A DNA stretch of 64,000 nucleotides from assembly GCF_026627445.1 (NCBI RefSeq), contig NZ_JAPNLJ010000001.1, positions 186,001 to 250,000 on the forward strand. The letters are read 5' to 3'. The position numbers were made by a program, and so were the translations under genes. Origin of the DNA: Streptomyces sp. H27-H1. Lineage in GTDB: Bacteria > Actinomycetota > Actinomycetes > Streptomycetales > Streptomycetaceae. The notes beneath the pieces are model-generated. The model did no database searches. It saw nothing but the letters and a program-made list of their open reading frames with translations, and was not told where the DNA came from. The stretch's first letter is position 1; the number at the start of each line of letters is the position of its first letter. Of this stretch, positions 33,534 to 44,500 are shown in pieces.

Positions 33534-34691
33534 GTGCACCTCGCCCCGACCGAAGGCCAGTTGCGGCTCCGCTCAGAGCTGCGGGAGTACTTCGGAAACC
33601 TGCTGCCGGACGGGGTTCCCGACGACCCCGCCGAGCAGCGCGCACTACTGCGCCGGATAGGCGCCGACGGACTTCTCGGCCTCGGCTGGCCCGTGGAGTA
33701 CGGAGGCCAGGGCCGCGGCCCCGACGACCAGTTCGTGTTCTTCGACGAGGCCTACCGGGCCGGCGCCCCCGTCTCCATGGTCACGCTCAACACGGTCGGC
33801 CCGACCCTGATGAAGTACGGGACGCAGGAGCAGAAGGACTACTTCCTGCCCCGGATCCTCAAGGGTGAACTCGTCTTCGCCATCGGCTACTCCGAGCCCG
33901 AGGCCGGCACGGACCTCGCCTCCCTGCGTACCAAGGCCGTCCGGGACGGGGACGACTGGCTGATCGACGGCCAGAAGATCTTCACTTCCAACGCCCAGAA
34001 CGCCGACTGGATCTGGCTGGCCTGCCGCACCGACCCGAAGGCCCCCAAGCACAAGGGCATCTCCATCATCCTGGTGCCCACCGACGCCACGGGCTTCGCC
34101 TGGACGCCGATCGACACCGTCGGCGGGCTGACCACGACCGCCACGTACTACGACTCCATCCGCGTGCCCGCCGGCAATCTCGTCGGCCCCGAGCACGGCG
34201 GCTGGGGCCTGATCACCAACCAGCTCAACCACGAACGGGTCGCCCTCGCGGCCATCGGCATGCAGGCCGAGGACTTCTACGAGGGCGCGCTCGACCACGC
34301 CCGCACCCCCGACCCGGTCACCGGCGAGCGCCCCGCCGACCGGCCCTGGGTGCAGTCACGGCTGGCCGAGGCACACGCGCGGCTCGCCGCCGTACGCCTC
34401 CTGAACTGGCGCCTCGTCCAGGACGTCGGCGCCGGCACCCTGGCCCCGGGCGACGCGAGCGGCGTGAAGTTCCTGGGCACCGAGTCCACCGTCGAGGTGT
34501 ACCGGATCTGCCAGGAGGTGGTGGGGGAGGAGGCGCTCATCCGGGGGTCCGGGCCCGCGGTCTTCGCGGGGGGCGAGCTGGAGCGGATGAACCGGGCCGC
34601 CCAGATCAACACCTTCGGGGGCGGCGTCAGCGAGGTCCAACGCGAGATCGTCGCCATGATGCGGCTCGGTATGAAGGGAAGGAAGCGATGA
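33534..34691 (+). CDS. Acyl-CoA dehydrogenase (ChsE2/FadE29-like)
   Basis: The 385-residue flavoenzyme has the typical acyl-CoA dehydrogenase order: N-terminal helices, a beta domain with GYSEPEAGTDLASLRTKA and a C-terminal helical domain with INTFGGGVSEVQREIVA. In the mycobacterial igr operon the homologue FadE29 forms a heterotetramer with a second, shorter dehydrogenase, and the same pair is here (33534 and 35734). The substrate is expected to be a short steroid side-chain CoA ester. It starts with GTG at 33534 after GGGAGG and overlaps the next gene by 4 nt. Confidence 0.88.
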   Translation: MHLAPTEGQLRLRSELREYFGNLLPDGVPDDPAEQRALLRRIGADGLLGLGWPVEYGGQGRGPDDQFVFFDEAYRAGAPVSMVTLNTVGPTLMKYGTQEQKDYFLPRILKGELVFAIGYSEPEAGTDLASLRTKAVRDGDDWLIDGQKIFTSNAQNADWIWLACRTDPKAPKHKGISIILVPTDATGFAWTPIDTVGGLTTTATYYDSIRVPAGNLVGPEHGGWGLITNQLNHERVALAAIGMQAEDFYEGALDHARTPDPVTGERPADRPWVQSRLAEAHARLAAVRLLNWRLVQDVGAGTLAPGDASGVKFLGTESTVEVYRICQEVVGEEALIRGSGPAVFAGGELERMNRAAQINTFGGGVSEVQREIVAMMRLGMKGRKR

Positions 34692-35734
34692 CCGCCACGC
34701 CCGCCACCGAAGCAGCGAAAGCGGCTTCAGGAACAGAAGAAGCGAAGGCGGAAGCGGAGGCAGCGCGCTTCCACACGCTGCTCACGTCCTTCGAAGGGCA
34801 GCCCGCCGCCACCGCCGGACAGGGCAGGGACGCGGTCAACCAGCCGATGATCCGCCACTGGTGCGAGGCGATGGGCGATACCAACCCCGCCTACACCGGC
34901 CCGGACGCCATCGCCCCGCCCACCATGCTCCAGGCATGGACGATGGGCGGGCTCTCCGGCCACGGCGACCGCTCCTCCGCCTACGACGACCTCCTCACCC
35001 TGCTCGACGGCGCGGGCTGCACCTCCGTCGTCGCCACCGACTGCGAGCAGGAGTACCTGAGGCCGCTGCGCCCCGGCGACGCGATCACCTTCGACGCCGT
35101 CATCGAGTCGGTTTCACCGCGCAAGACGACCAAGCTGGGCACCGGCCACTTCGTGACCACCCGCATGGACGTCCGCGTGAACGGCGAACTCGCAGGGACC
35201 CACCGCTTCCGGATCCTCAAGTACGCCCCGGCGGCGAAGAAGGCCACCGAGGCGAAAGAGGCCACGGAGACGCAGAAGCCCACGGAGACGCTGAGGCCCA
35301 CGGAGACGCTGAAGCCCACCGAGGCGAAGAAGCCCGCCCAGCGCCCCCGCCCCGTGATCAACCGCGACAACCAGGGTTTCTGGGACGGTGTCCGCGAGCA
35401 CAAGCTGCTGATCCAACGCTGCGCCGCCTGTGCGACGCTCCGCTTCCCCTGGCTTCCGGGCTGCAATACCTGCGGGAGCCCGGACTGGGACACGGTCGAG
35501 GCGTCGGGCGCCGGCACGGTGTTCTCGTACGTCGTCATGCACCATCCGCCCTTCCCCGCCTTCGACCCCCCTTACGCGGTGGCCCTCGTCGAACTCGCCG
35601 AAGGGGTCCGCATGGTCAGCAACATCACCGGCGTCCCGTACGACAAGGTCCGCATCGGGTTGCCCGTGCGGCTGGAGTTCCTGCGCGTGGACGAGGAACT
35701 GGAACTGCCCGTCTTCCGGGGGAGCGAGGGCTGA
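34688..35734 (+). CDS. MaoC-DUF35 hydratase subunit (ChsH2-like)
   Basis: The 348-residue protein joins a MaoC-type hot-dog domain (about 25-180) to a C-terminal zinc ribbon/OB-fold DUF35 domain (about 225-345; CAACATLRFPWLPGCNTCGSP). The linker contains TETL/KPTE repeats (about 185-220). This is the architecture of ChsH2, which pairs with ChsH1 to hydrate an enoyl-CoA of the steroid side chain; the DUF35 part docks the aldolase Ltp2. It is coupled to both neighbours. Confidence 0.87.
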   Translation: MTATPATEAAKAASGTEEAKAEAEAARFHTLLTSFEGQPAATAGQGRDAVNQPMIRHWCEAMGDTNPAYTGPDAIAPPTMLQAWTMGGLSGHGDRSSAYDDLLTLLDGAGCTSVVATDCEQEYLRPLRPGDAITFDAVIESVSPRKTTKLGTGHFVTTRMDVRVNGELAGTHRFRILKYAPAAKKATEAKEATETQKPTETLRPTETLKPTEAKKPAQRPRPVINRDNQGFWDGVREHKLLIQRCAACATLRFPWLPGCNTCGSPDWDTVEASGAGTVFSYVVMHHPPFPAFDPPYAVALVELAEGVRMVSNITGVPYDKVRIGLPVRLEFLRVDEELELPVFRGSEG

Positions 35735-36780
35735 TGGACTTCCACCCCACCGAGGAACAGGCCGCCGCGGCCGGGCTCGCCGCCCAGATCTTCGGCGACC
35801 TCGCCACCCACGACCGCCTCGGGGCCGCCGGCACCGGCAGCGACGCCGAGCTGTGGAAGGCCCTCACCACCGCCGGGCTGACCAACGCCGTCGAGGACGT
35901 CGGCCTGCTCGGCCTGGTGCTCCTGCTGGAGGAACAGGGCCGCACGACCGCGCAGGTCCCGTACGCCGCCACCTGTGTGTACGGGATCCTCGCCCTGACC
36001 CGGCACGGCAGCGACGAGCAGCGCGCCCGGCTGCTGCCCGCACTGGGCTCCGGCGACGCGGTCGCCACCGGAGCCTTCCCGGACCGAGGCCGGATCACCG
36101 CCTCGCCGGACGGCCGGCTCACCGGCGGCGCCCCCGCCGTGCCCTGGCTGCGCGAGGCCACGCACGTCCTGGTCCCGGACGGGACGGGAGCCCTGTGGCT
36201 CGTACGTACGGACGCGCCCGGGGTGCGTACGGAGCCGGTGGAGACCACCGCTCCCTGGTCCGCCGCAAGCCTGACGCTGACCGCCGCCGAGGCGGAACGG
36301 GTCGGCGGGGAGGGCGCCTACGCGGACGTACTGGCTGTCGCCAGGACCGCCTTCGCCGGACTCCAGGCAGGGGTTTGCGCCGGCTCGCTGGCCCGCGCCG
36401 TGGAGTACACCTCCACCCGTGAGCAGTTCGGCCGGCCGCTCTCCACCAACCAGGGGGTCATGCTGCGGGCCGCCGACGCCTACATGGACACCGAGGCGAT
36501 ACGGGTGACCGCGTACGAGGCGGCCTGGCGCGTGGACGAGGGGTTCCCGGTGGGCGAGCACGCGCTGACGGCGGCCTGGTGGGCCTCGGAAGCGGGCAAG
36601 CGGGTCGTCCACGCGGGCCAGCACCTGCACGGCGGCATGGGCGCCGACCTCGACCATCCTGTCCACCGGCACTTCCTGTGGGGACGCCAGCTCGACGCGT
36701 ACCTGGGCTGCGGCAGCGAACTGCTGGCGGAGCTGGGCGCGGTCCTGTCCGAAGACACGCCCGAGGGGGACGAGGCATGA
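35734..36780 (+). CDS. Acyl-CoA dehydrogenase (ChsE1/FadE28-like)
   Basis: The 348-residue protein is a divergent acyl-CoA dehydrogenase. The N-terminal part is short, the middle is diverged (SPDGRLTGGAPAVPWL), and the C-terminal domain has STREQFGRPLSTNQGV and GGMGADLDHPVHRHF. It fits the partner subunit of an alpha2beta2 dehydrogenase such as FadE28. It overlaps the upstream stop by one base and the downstream gene by 4. Confidence 0.85.
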   Translation: MDFHPTEEQAAAAGLAAQIFGDLATHDRLGAAGTGSDAELWKALTTAGLTNAVEDVGLLGLVLLLEEQGRTTAQVPYAATCVYGILALTRHGSDEQRARLLPALGSGDAVATGAFPDRGRITASPDGRLTGGAPAVPWLREATHVLVPDGTGALWLVRTDAPGVRTEPVETTAPWSAASLTLTAAEAERVGGEGAYADVLAVARTAFAGLQAGVCAGSLARAVEYTSTREQFGRPLSTNQGVMLRAADAYMDTEAIRVTAYEAAWRVDEGFPVGEHALTAAWWASEAGKRVVHAGQHLHGGMGADLDHPVHRHFLWGRQLDAYLGCGSELLAELGAVLSEDTPEGDEA

Positions 36781-37226
36781 ACATCGGCGACACGCTGCCG
36801 CCGCTGGAGATACCGGTCGGCCGCACCCTGATCGTCGCGGGCGCGATCGCCTCCCGCGACTACCAGGACGTGCACCACGACGTGGTGCTCGCGCGGGAGA
36901 AGGGCTCCCCGGACATCTTCATGAACATCCTGACGACCAATGGTCTGGTCGGCCGGTACATCACCGACCACCTGGGCCCGCGCGTGGTCCTGCGCAAGGT
37001 CGCGATCCGCCTCGGCGCCCCGAACTACCCCGGCGACACCATGACGCTGACCGGCACCGTGATCGCCCTCGACGGCAACACCGCCGAGATCCGGGTGGTC
37101 GGCGCCAACGGCATCGGCCACCACGTCACGGGCACCGTCACCGTCACGCTGGACACCGCGCCGTCCGGCCCGGACAGCGCGTCGTCCGGCCCGGACACCC
37201 TCGGCACCCCGGAGGCCACGGCATGA
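36777..37226 (+). CDS. MaoC-like hydratase subunit (ChsH1-like)
   Basis: The 149-residue hot-dog protein has the core YQDVHHDVVLAREKGSPDIF and GLVGRYITDHLGPRV, consistent with ChsH1, the catalytic partner of ChsH2. The last 20 residues are a Ser/Gly/Pro tail with a repeated SGPDS. ATGA overlaps occur on both sides. Confidence 0.85.
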   Translation: MNIGDTLPPLEIPVGRTLIVAGAIASRDYQDVHHDVVLAREKGSPDIFMNILTTNGLVGRYITDHLGPRVVLRKVAIRLGAPNYPGDTMTLTGTVIALDGNTAEIRVVGANGIGHHVTGTVTVTLDTAPSGPDSASSGPDTLGTPEATA

Positions 37227-38389
37227 GCGTTCGCACCCGTGACCAGCTCGGCGGCCGGGCAGCCATCGCCGGTATCGGCGGGACCGAGTTCTCCAAGGAC
37301 TCCGGCCGCAGTGAGCTCAAGCTGGCCGTCGAGGCCGTGCACGCGGCCCTCGACGACGCCGGGCTCACCCCCGCCGACGTGGACGGCATGGTCACCTTCA
37401 CGATGGACACGAGCCCCGAGATCACCGTCGCCCAGGCGGCCGGCATCGGGGACCTCTCCTTCTTCTCCCGCATCCACTACGGCGGCGGCGCCGCCTGCGC
37501 CACCGTCCAGCAGGCCGCCCTCGCCGTCGCCACCGGGGTCGCGGAGGTCGTGGTCTGCTACCGCGCCTTCAACGAGCGCTCCGGCCGCCGCTTCGGCTCC
37601 GGCGTCCAGCAGCGCGAACCCTCCGCCGAGGGCGCGGCGCTCGGCTGGTCGCTCCCCTGGGGGCTGCTCACTCCGGCCTCCTGGGTGGCCATGACGGCGC
37701 AGCGCTACCTGCACGCCTACAACCTGACCCCGGAGGCATTCGGCCACGTCGCGGTCACCGACCGCCGACACGCCGCGAACAATCCAGCCGCCTACTTCTA
37801 CGGCAAGCCCATCACCCTCGCCGACCACGCGGCCTCGCGCTGGATCGTCGAGCCGCTGCGGCTGCTGGACTGCTGCCAGGAGACGGACGGCGGCCAGGCC
37901 ATCGTCGTCACCACCGCGGAACGGGCCCGCGACCTGCGGCAGAAGCCCGCCGTGATCACGGCGGCCGCACAGGGCGCGGGCCGCCGCCAGGAGGCCATGT
38001 CCTCCTTCTACCGGGACGGCCTCACCGGGTTGCCGGAGATGGACGTGGTCGCCCGCCAGCTGTGGCGCACCAGCGGGCTGCGGCCCTCGGACATCGACGT
38101 CGGCATCCTCTACGACCACTTCACGCCGTTCGTGCTGATGCAGCTGGAGGAGTTCGGCTTCTGCGCACCGGGGGAGGCGGCCGATTTCGTGGCCGCCGAC
38201 GCACTGCCGCTCAACACCCACGGAGGCCAGCTCGGGGAGGCGTACCTGCACGGCATGAACGGCATCGCCGAGGCGGTCCGCCAGCTGCGCGGCACCTCCG
38301 TCAACCAGGTCTCCGGTGCTGCCCACGCCCTGGTCACCGCCGGTACCGGGGTCCCGACCTCCGGTCTGATCCTCGGCGCGGACGGCTGA
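37223..38389 (+). CDS. Thiolase-fold lipid-transfer protein (Ltp2-like aldolase)
   Basis: The 388-residue protein has the thiolase fold of sterol carrier protein X N-terminal domains (AAIAGIGGTEFSKDSGRS; GGGAACATVQQAALAV; NTHGGQLGEAYLHGMNG). Ltp2 of mycobacteria is a retro-aldolase that removes the last three carbons of the cholesterol side chain in complex with ChsH2. It is the last gene of the operon and is followed by a terminator. Confidence 0.88.
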   Translation: MSVRTRDQLGGRAAIAGIGGTEFSKDSGRSELKLAVEAVHAALDDAGLTPADVDGMVTFTMDTSPEITVAQAAGIGDLSFFSRIHYGGGAACATVQQAALAVATGVAEVVVCYRAFNERSGRRFGSGVQQREPSAEGAALGWSLPWGLLTPASWVAMTAQRYLHAYNLTPEAFGHVAVTDRRHAANNPAAYFYGKPITLADHAASRWIVEPLRLLDCCQETDGGQAIVVTTAERARDLRQKPAVITAAAQGAGRRQEAMSSFYRDGLTGLPEMDVVARQLWRTSGLRPSDIDVGILYDHFTPFVLMQLEEFGFCAPGEAADFVAADALPLNTHGGQLGEAYLHGMNGIAEAVRQLRGTSVNQVSGAAHALVTAGTGVPTSGLILGADG

Positions 38390-38406
38390 TCCCGATCCTT
38401 CTGGAA

Positions 38407-38438
38407 GCCCCGCCTCCTCCACCTTCAGGAGGTGGGGC
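38407..38438 (+). terminator. Terminator of the igr-like operon
   Basis: 12-bp arms (GCCCCGCCTCCT at 38407-38418, AGGAGGTGGGGC at 38427-38438) with one G-T pair. Confidence 0.75.
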
Positions 38439-38524
38439 CGGCCCCAGCCCTACAACCTGAGATGGATCCCGCTTCGGCACTTGCGGCCGATCCGCCGCGG
38501 CCGCGCCGCTCCTAGCGTGGGGGG

Positions 38525-39058
38525 ATGACCCCGCCTGTGTGCACGCTCGCCTCGAACCCGACGCCGTACCCGTCGTTCTCGGCGTACGTCCGGACCCGCG
38601 GCACGGTCCTGATGCGCACCGCGCGCTCCCTCACCGCCAACCCCTGCGACGCCGAGGACCTCCTCCAGACGGCGCTGGCCAAGACCTACGTCGCGTGGGA
38701 CCGCATCGAGGACCACCGCGCCCTGGACGGCTACGTCCGCCGGGCCCTGGTCAACACCCGCACCAGCCAGTGGCGCAAGCGCAAGGTCGACGAGTTCGTC
38801 TGCGACGAGCTCCCCGAGGCCGACGAGCCGCCGGCCGCCGACCCCGCCGAGGCGCAGGCGCTGCGCGATGCGATGTGGCGCGCGGTGACCCGGCTGCCCG
38901 ACCGGCAGCGGGCGATGGTCGTCCTGCGCTACTACGAGGACATGAGCGAGGCCCAGACCGCCGAGCTGCTCGGGGTGTCCGTGGGCACCGTCAAGAGCGC
39001 CGTCTCCCGGGCGCTGGTCAAGCTCCGTGAGGACCCGGAGCTGACGCCCGTCCGCTGA
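38525..39058 (+). CDS. SigE-family RNA polymerase sigma factor
   Basis: The 177-residue ECF-type sigma factor has a sigma-2 region (VLMRTARSLTANPCDAEDLLQTALAKTYVAWDRI, from residue 33) and sigma-4 (RLPDRQRAMVVLRYYEDMSEAQTAELLGVSVGTVKSAV, towards the end). It carries no obvious anti-sigma gene next to it. The ATG at 38525 lacks a strong ribosome site, and GTG starts downstream are possible. A parS site lies just downstream. Confidence 0.9.
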   Translation: MTPPVCTLASNPTPYPSFSAYVRTRGTVLMRTARSLTANPCDAEDLLQTALAKTYVAWDRIEDHRALDGYVRRALVNTRTSQWRKRKVDEFVCDELPEADEPPAADPAEAQALRDAMWRAVTRLPDRQRAMVVLRYYEDMSEAQTAELLGVSVGTVKSAVSRALVKLREDPELTPVR

Positions 39059-39069
39059 GTCCGCCCGAT

Positions 39070-39083
39070 GTTTCACGTGAAAC
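39070..39083. promoter_or_regulatory. parS: parS site (ParB binding)
   Basis: A second perfect GTTTCACGTGAAAC (extended GATGTTTCACGTGAAACATC), this time intergenic, 12 bp after the sigma factor stop. Confidence 0.9.
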
Positions 39084-39189
39084 ATCGGCCGTGTTTCTAC
39101 TCTTGGGTAGTGACATGCCGACCGGTACGTGCGCAGAATCGCAGCATCCGTAGCCGCCGCAGCGCCGCAGCGCTCACCGGGAGGACGCT

Positions 39190-40823
<1,634 letters not shown>

Positions 40824-40839
<16 letters not shown>

Positions 40840-40884
40840 GACCCGCACCGAGCTCGGCTGAGACCCGCACCGAGCTCGGCTGAG
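40824..40884. repeat. 22-bp tandem repeat at the ligase stop codon
   Basis: CACCGAGCTCGGCTGAGACC followed by CG is repeated exactly at 40824-40845 and 40846-40867, with a third truncated copy from 40868. The first copy contains the stop codon, so the extra copies are non-coding and look like a recent slippage event. Confidence 0.8.
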
Positions 40885-40913
40885 CGCCGCATCGGGCTCG
40901 GCCGAGCGGGGGG

Positions 40914-41492
40914 CTACTGGCCCCGCGTGAGCCAGGGCCGCAGCGCCCTGCTGATCGCGGGCATGGCCACGTAGGTCATCAGGGTGCTGAAGACGACGGC
41001 GAAGGCGGCCGTCCGCAGTACGAAGTGCAGGTTCACCAGGTACGGCCCGAGCAGCGCGTTGCCCGCGAGCGAGATCGGGAAGATGGCCAGCCCCGAGCTG
41101 ATGGCCATTTTCCACCGCGGCGGCGCGGGCCGGGCCGTACCCGGCTTCGCGAACCAGGTCTCCATGCCGTGCAGTTCGCGCCGGGCTATCTCGGTGTGGT
41201 GGTGCCCGAGGCAGTTCGAGAACCAGGCGGCGCGCTCGGCGGAGTCCTGCCACCGCTGGAAGGCCGCATGGTTGCGGAACCGGTGCACCAGGAACCAGGG
41301 CCCGCCGTCGACGGCCGGGCGGAACAGTCCGTACCCCAGGTGGTCGGGGAAGGCGGCGGCCGTCTCCAGGATCCCGTGGGCCCAGGCCTCGAAGTTCTCC
41401 TCGTGGCCCGGATCCACCTGTCGCGCGATGAGCAGGCTGACCTCCCCGTTGTCGGCGGGGACGGTCTGCTCGCTCGTGTCGATGATGGCCAT
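40914..41492 (-). CDS. Antibiotic-biosynthesis-monooxygenase-like membrane protein
   Basis: The 192-residue protein has an ABM-type ferredoxin-like domain (about 15-110: VSLLIARQVDPGHEENFEAWAHGI; GPWFLVHRFRNHAAFQRW) and two C-terminal hydrophobic segments (about 130-175). This matches a family of ABM domain proteins anchored in the membrane. The oxidation substrate is unknown. The small gap to the next gene suggests it is the second gene of the same operon. Confidence 0.83.
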   Translation of the reverse strand: MAIIDTSEQTVPADNGEVSLLIARQVDPGHEENFEAWAHGILETAAAFPDHLGYGLFRPAVDGGPWFLVHRFRNHAAFQRWQDSAERAAWFSNCLGHHHTEIARRELHGMETWFAKPGTARPAPPRWKMAISSGLAIFPISLAGNALLGPYLVNLHFVLRTAAFAVVFSTLMTYVAMPAISRALRPWLTRGQ

Positions 41493-41506
41493 GCGGCCAA
41501 CAATGA

Positions 41507-44500
41507 CTAGTCGGTGCCGATCTTGGCCAGCAGGTCCACGATGCGGCCCTGCACATCGGCCGAGGTGGACCGCTCGGCGAGGAACAGCACGCTCTCGCCC
41601 GAGGCCAGTCGCGACAGTTCGGCCGGCTCGATCCCGGTGGCCGTGTAGACGACCAGCGGGGTGTGGTTCAACTGCCCGTTGGCGCGTAGCCAGTCCACGA
41701 TCCCGGCCCGGCGGCGGCGTACCTGCATCAGGTCCATCACCACCAGGTTCGGCCGCATCCGCGTCGCCACCTCCACGGCATCCGTATCGGCGTCGGCCCG
41801 CGCGACCTGCATACCGCGCCGCTCCAGGGCGGCGGTCAGCGCGATGGCGATCTCGTCGTGCTCCTCGATCAGCAGCACCCGGGAGGGGTGCTGCTCGCTG
41901 TCGCGCGGGGCGAGCGCCTTGAGGAGCACGGCCGGATCGGCGCCGTACGCGGCTTCGCGCGTGGCGTGCCCCAGTCCGGCCGTGACCAGCACGGGCACCT
42001 CGGCGGCCACCGCGGCCTGGCGCAGCGACTGCAGCGCGGTCCGGGTGATCGGCCCGGTCAGCGGGTCCACGAACAGCGCGGCGGGGAACGCGGCGATCTG
42101 CGCGTCGACCTCCTCGCGGGAGTGCACGACCACCGGGCGGTAGCCGCGGTCGCTGAGTGCGGCCTGCGTCTGCGCGTCCGGAGCCGGCCACACCAGGAGC
42201 CGGCGCGGGTTGTCCAGCGGCTCGGGCGGCAGCTCGTCGTCCACGGGACGCGGCACGGGCCGGTTGACCACCTCGACGGCGCCCCCGGGTCCGTCGAGCG
42301 GCTCGGGGCCCTCGGCGGAGCCTGCCTCGGGGGCTCCTATGGCGAAGGCACGTCCCTCGGGCGCGGGCTCCGCGAGCCGGCGCCGTCGGCCGGAGCCGTT
42401 GGTGTCGGTGGACCCGCTCTGGCCGAGGCTGCCCAGTGCGCGGACGCTGATCGGCGCTCCGGCGGCCTCCGCGGTGGTGTCCTGAGGCTGCCGGGCTCCG
42501 GGTACGGCGATGGGTCCGCCGCCCTCGTCCTCCGGGGCGGTACGGGCCGCCGGAACCGGCCAGGCCGGGGTGGCGGGCAGTGCGCGCCGCCGCCCGGTGG
42601 GATGCGTCTCGGGGCCTACGGGGCCCTGTGTGCCCGAGTCCGGCTGCCCGGCGGCGTCTTCGGTGGCGTCGGTACCCTCGGCGGCCTCGGAGCCGGAGAC
42701 GGGCGCGCCCAGCACCCGGCGCCCGCGCCGCCCGCCCGGGGCGCCGGCCCCGGCCTCGGCGGGAGCGGGGGCGGGGCCGGCCATGGCGGGGGCCTGCGGC
42801 GGCTGCGGAGCCGGCGTCGGCCCGGCCGGGAGCGCGAAGCCGCCCTCGGGGGCGATGGGCCGTACGGGAGCGGGGGAGGGCATGGGCGAGGGCATGCGCC
42901 CGAGCCCGGTCGCGGGCACCGGACCGCCCGGCTGCGCCGGCCCGGCCGTACCCAGGGCGCGCCGCCGCCCGGCGGGGTGCTCGGTCAGCGGAACGGGGAG
43001 TCCCGGAAACGGGGGCACCGGAGGGACGGGAGCCACCGGCACGGGCGGGAGCGCGGGCAGGGCGGTCCCCTGCGGGGGTACAGGCCGTCCGGAGCCGGCC
43101 GGGCTGCTGTCGCCGCCACCGGAGTCGCCGTCGCTGCCGTCGCCGTTCTGGCCGCGGCGCCGTCCCGTGCCGCTTCCGCCCAGGCCCGCCGGGTTCACGG
43201 GGGATTGGGCGAGCTCGGCGGGAGCGCCGTCGCCGGGCCGGGCGACGGCCGCGGCCCCGCCGCCCCGGCGCCGCCCGGACGGCAGCGCGAGCGCGCTCCC
43301 GCCGTCGGCGTCCGGGCCCGCGCCCTTCACCGCGCCGGTGCCTTTGCCGGTTCCGGCGCCCATGTCGGCGTCGTCGTCGAGGAACGCGTCCACTCCGCGG
43401 CGGGCCCGGCGGCCGCCGGATACCTGTCCCGGGCCGCCCTCGGTCCCGGGCTTCTCCGGGGGAGCCTCCGCCGGCTCGGGCAGGGTGACAGTCCCGGCTC
43501 CCGCACCCAGCGGCAGCTCCAGCACGTACGCCCCACCGGGCGCGCCCGGCACCTCCACCGTCTGCAGCACACCGCCGTGCGCCGCCACGATGCCCCGCAC
43601 GATCGGCTCGTGCACCGGGTTGCCGCCCTCGTACGGCCCGCGCACCTCGATCCGTACGACCTCGCCGCGCTGCGCGGCCGCGACCACGATCGTCGAGTCC
43701 ATGTACCCGCTGCCCTGGCGGGTCTTGCCGGTGGCGTCCACCCCGGCGACGTCCGCGATCAGGTGCGCGAGGGCGGCCGCGATCCGTTCCGCGTCCACCT
43801 CGGCCTCGATGGTCGGGGCGTGCACGGCGAACTGCGCACGCCCGGGGCCGATCAGCTCGACCGCGCCGTCCACGCCGGCCGTGACGACCGCGTCGATCAG
43901 CACCTTCTCCTTGTCGAGCTTGTCGCCGCCCGCGTCGAGGCGCTGGAAGGCGAGCACGTTGTCGACCAGCGTGGTCATCCGGGAGTAGCCCGCGGCCAGG
44001 TGGTGCAGGAGCTGGTTGGCCTCGGGCCACAGCTGTCCCGCGTCGTCGGCGGCCAGTGTGGCCAGCTCCCCGCGCAGTTCCTCCAGCGGTCCGCGCAGGG
44101 AGTCGCCGAGGACGGACAGCAGTTGGGCGTGGCGGGCGGCCAGCGCGTCGTAGGAGCGCCGGTCGGTGAAGGTCATGACGGCGCCGACGAGCAGTTCCCC
44201 GTCCCGTACGGGAGAGGTGGTCAGGTCCACGGCGACGGGCTGCCCGGCCTTGTTCCACAGCACCTGGCCGCGGACCCGGTGCTTGCGTCCGCTGCGCAGG
44301 GTGTCGGCGAGCGGGGACTCCTCGAAGGGGAACGGCGAACCGTCGGCGCGCGAGTGCTGGACCAGCCCGTGCAGTTCGCGGTTGCCGAGGTCGGTGGCGC
44401 GGTAGCCGAGGATCTGGGCGGCAGCCGGATTGACCAGTACGACCCTGCCGTCGGTATCCGTGCCGACGACGCCCTCGGCGGCGGCCCGCAGGATCATCTC

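Noticed and set aside
41500..44258. Long open frame opposite and over the PAS protein
   Set aside because: It is an Arg-rich shadow of the true frame; only the ABM gene at 40914-41492 in that frame is real.
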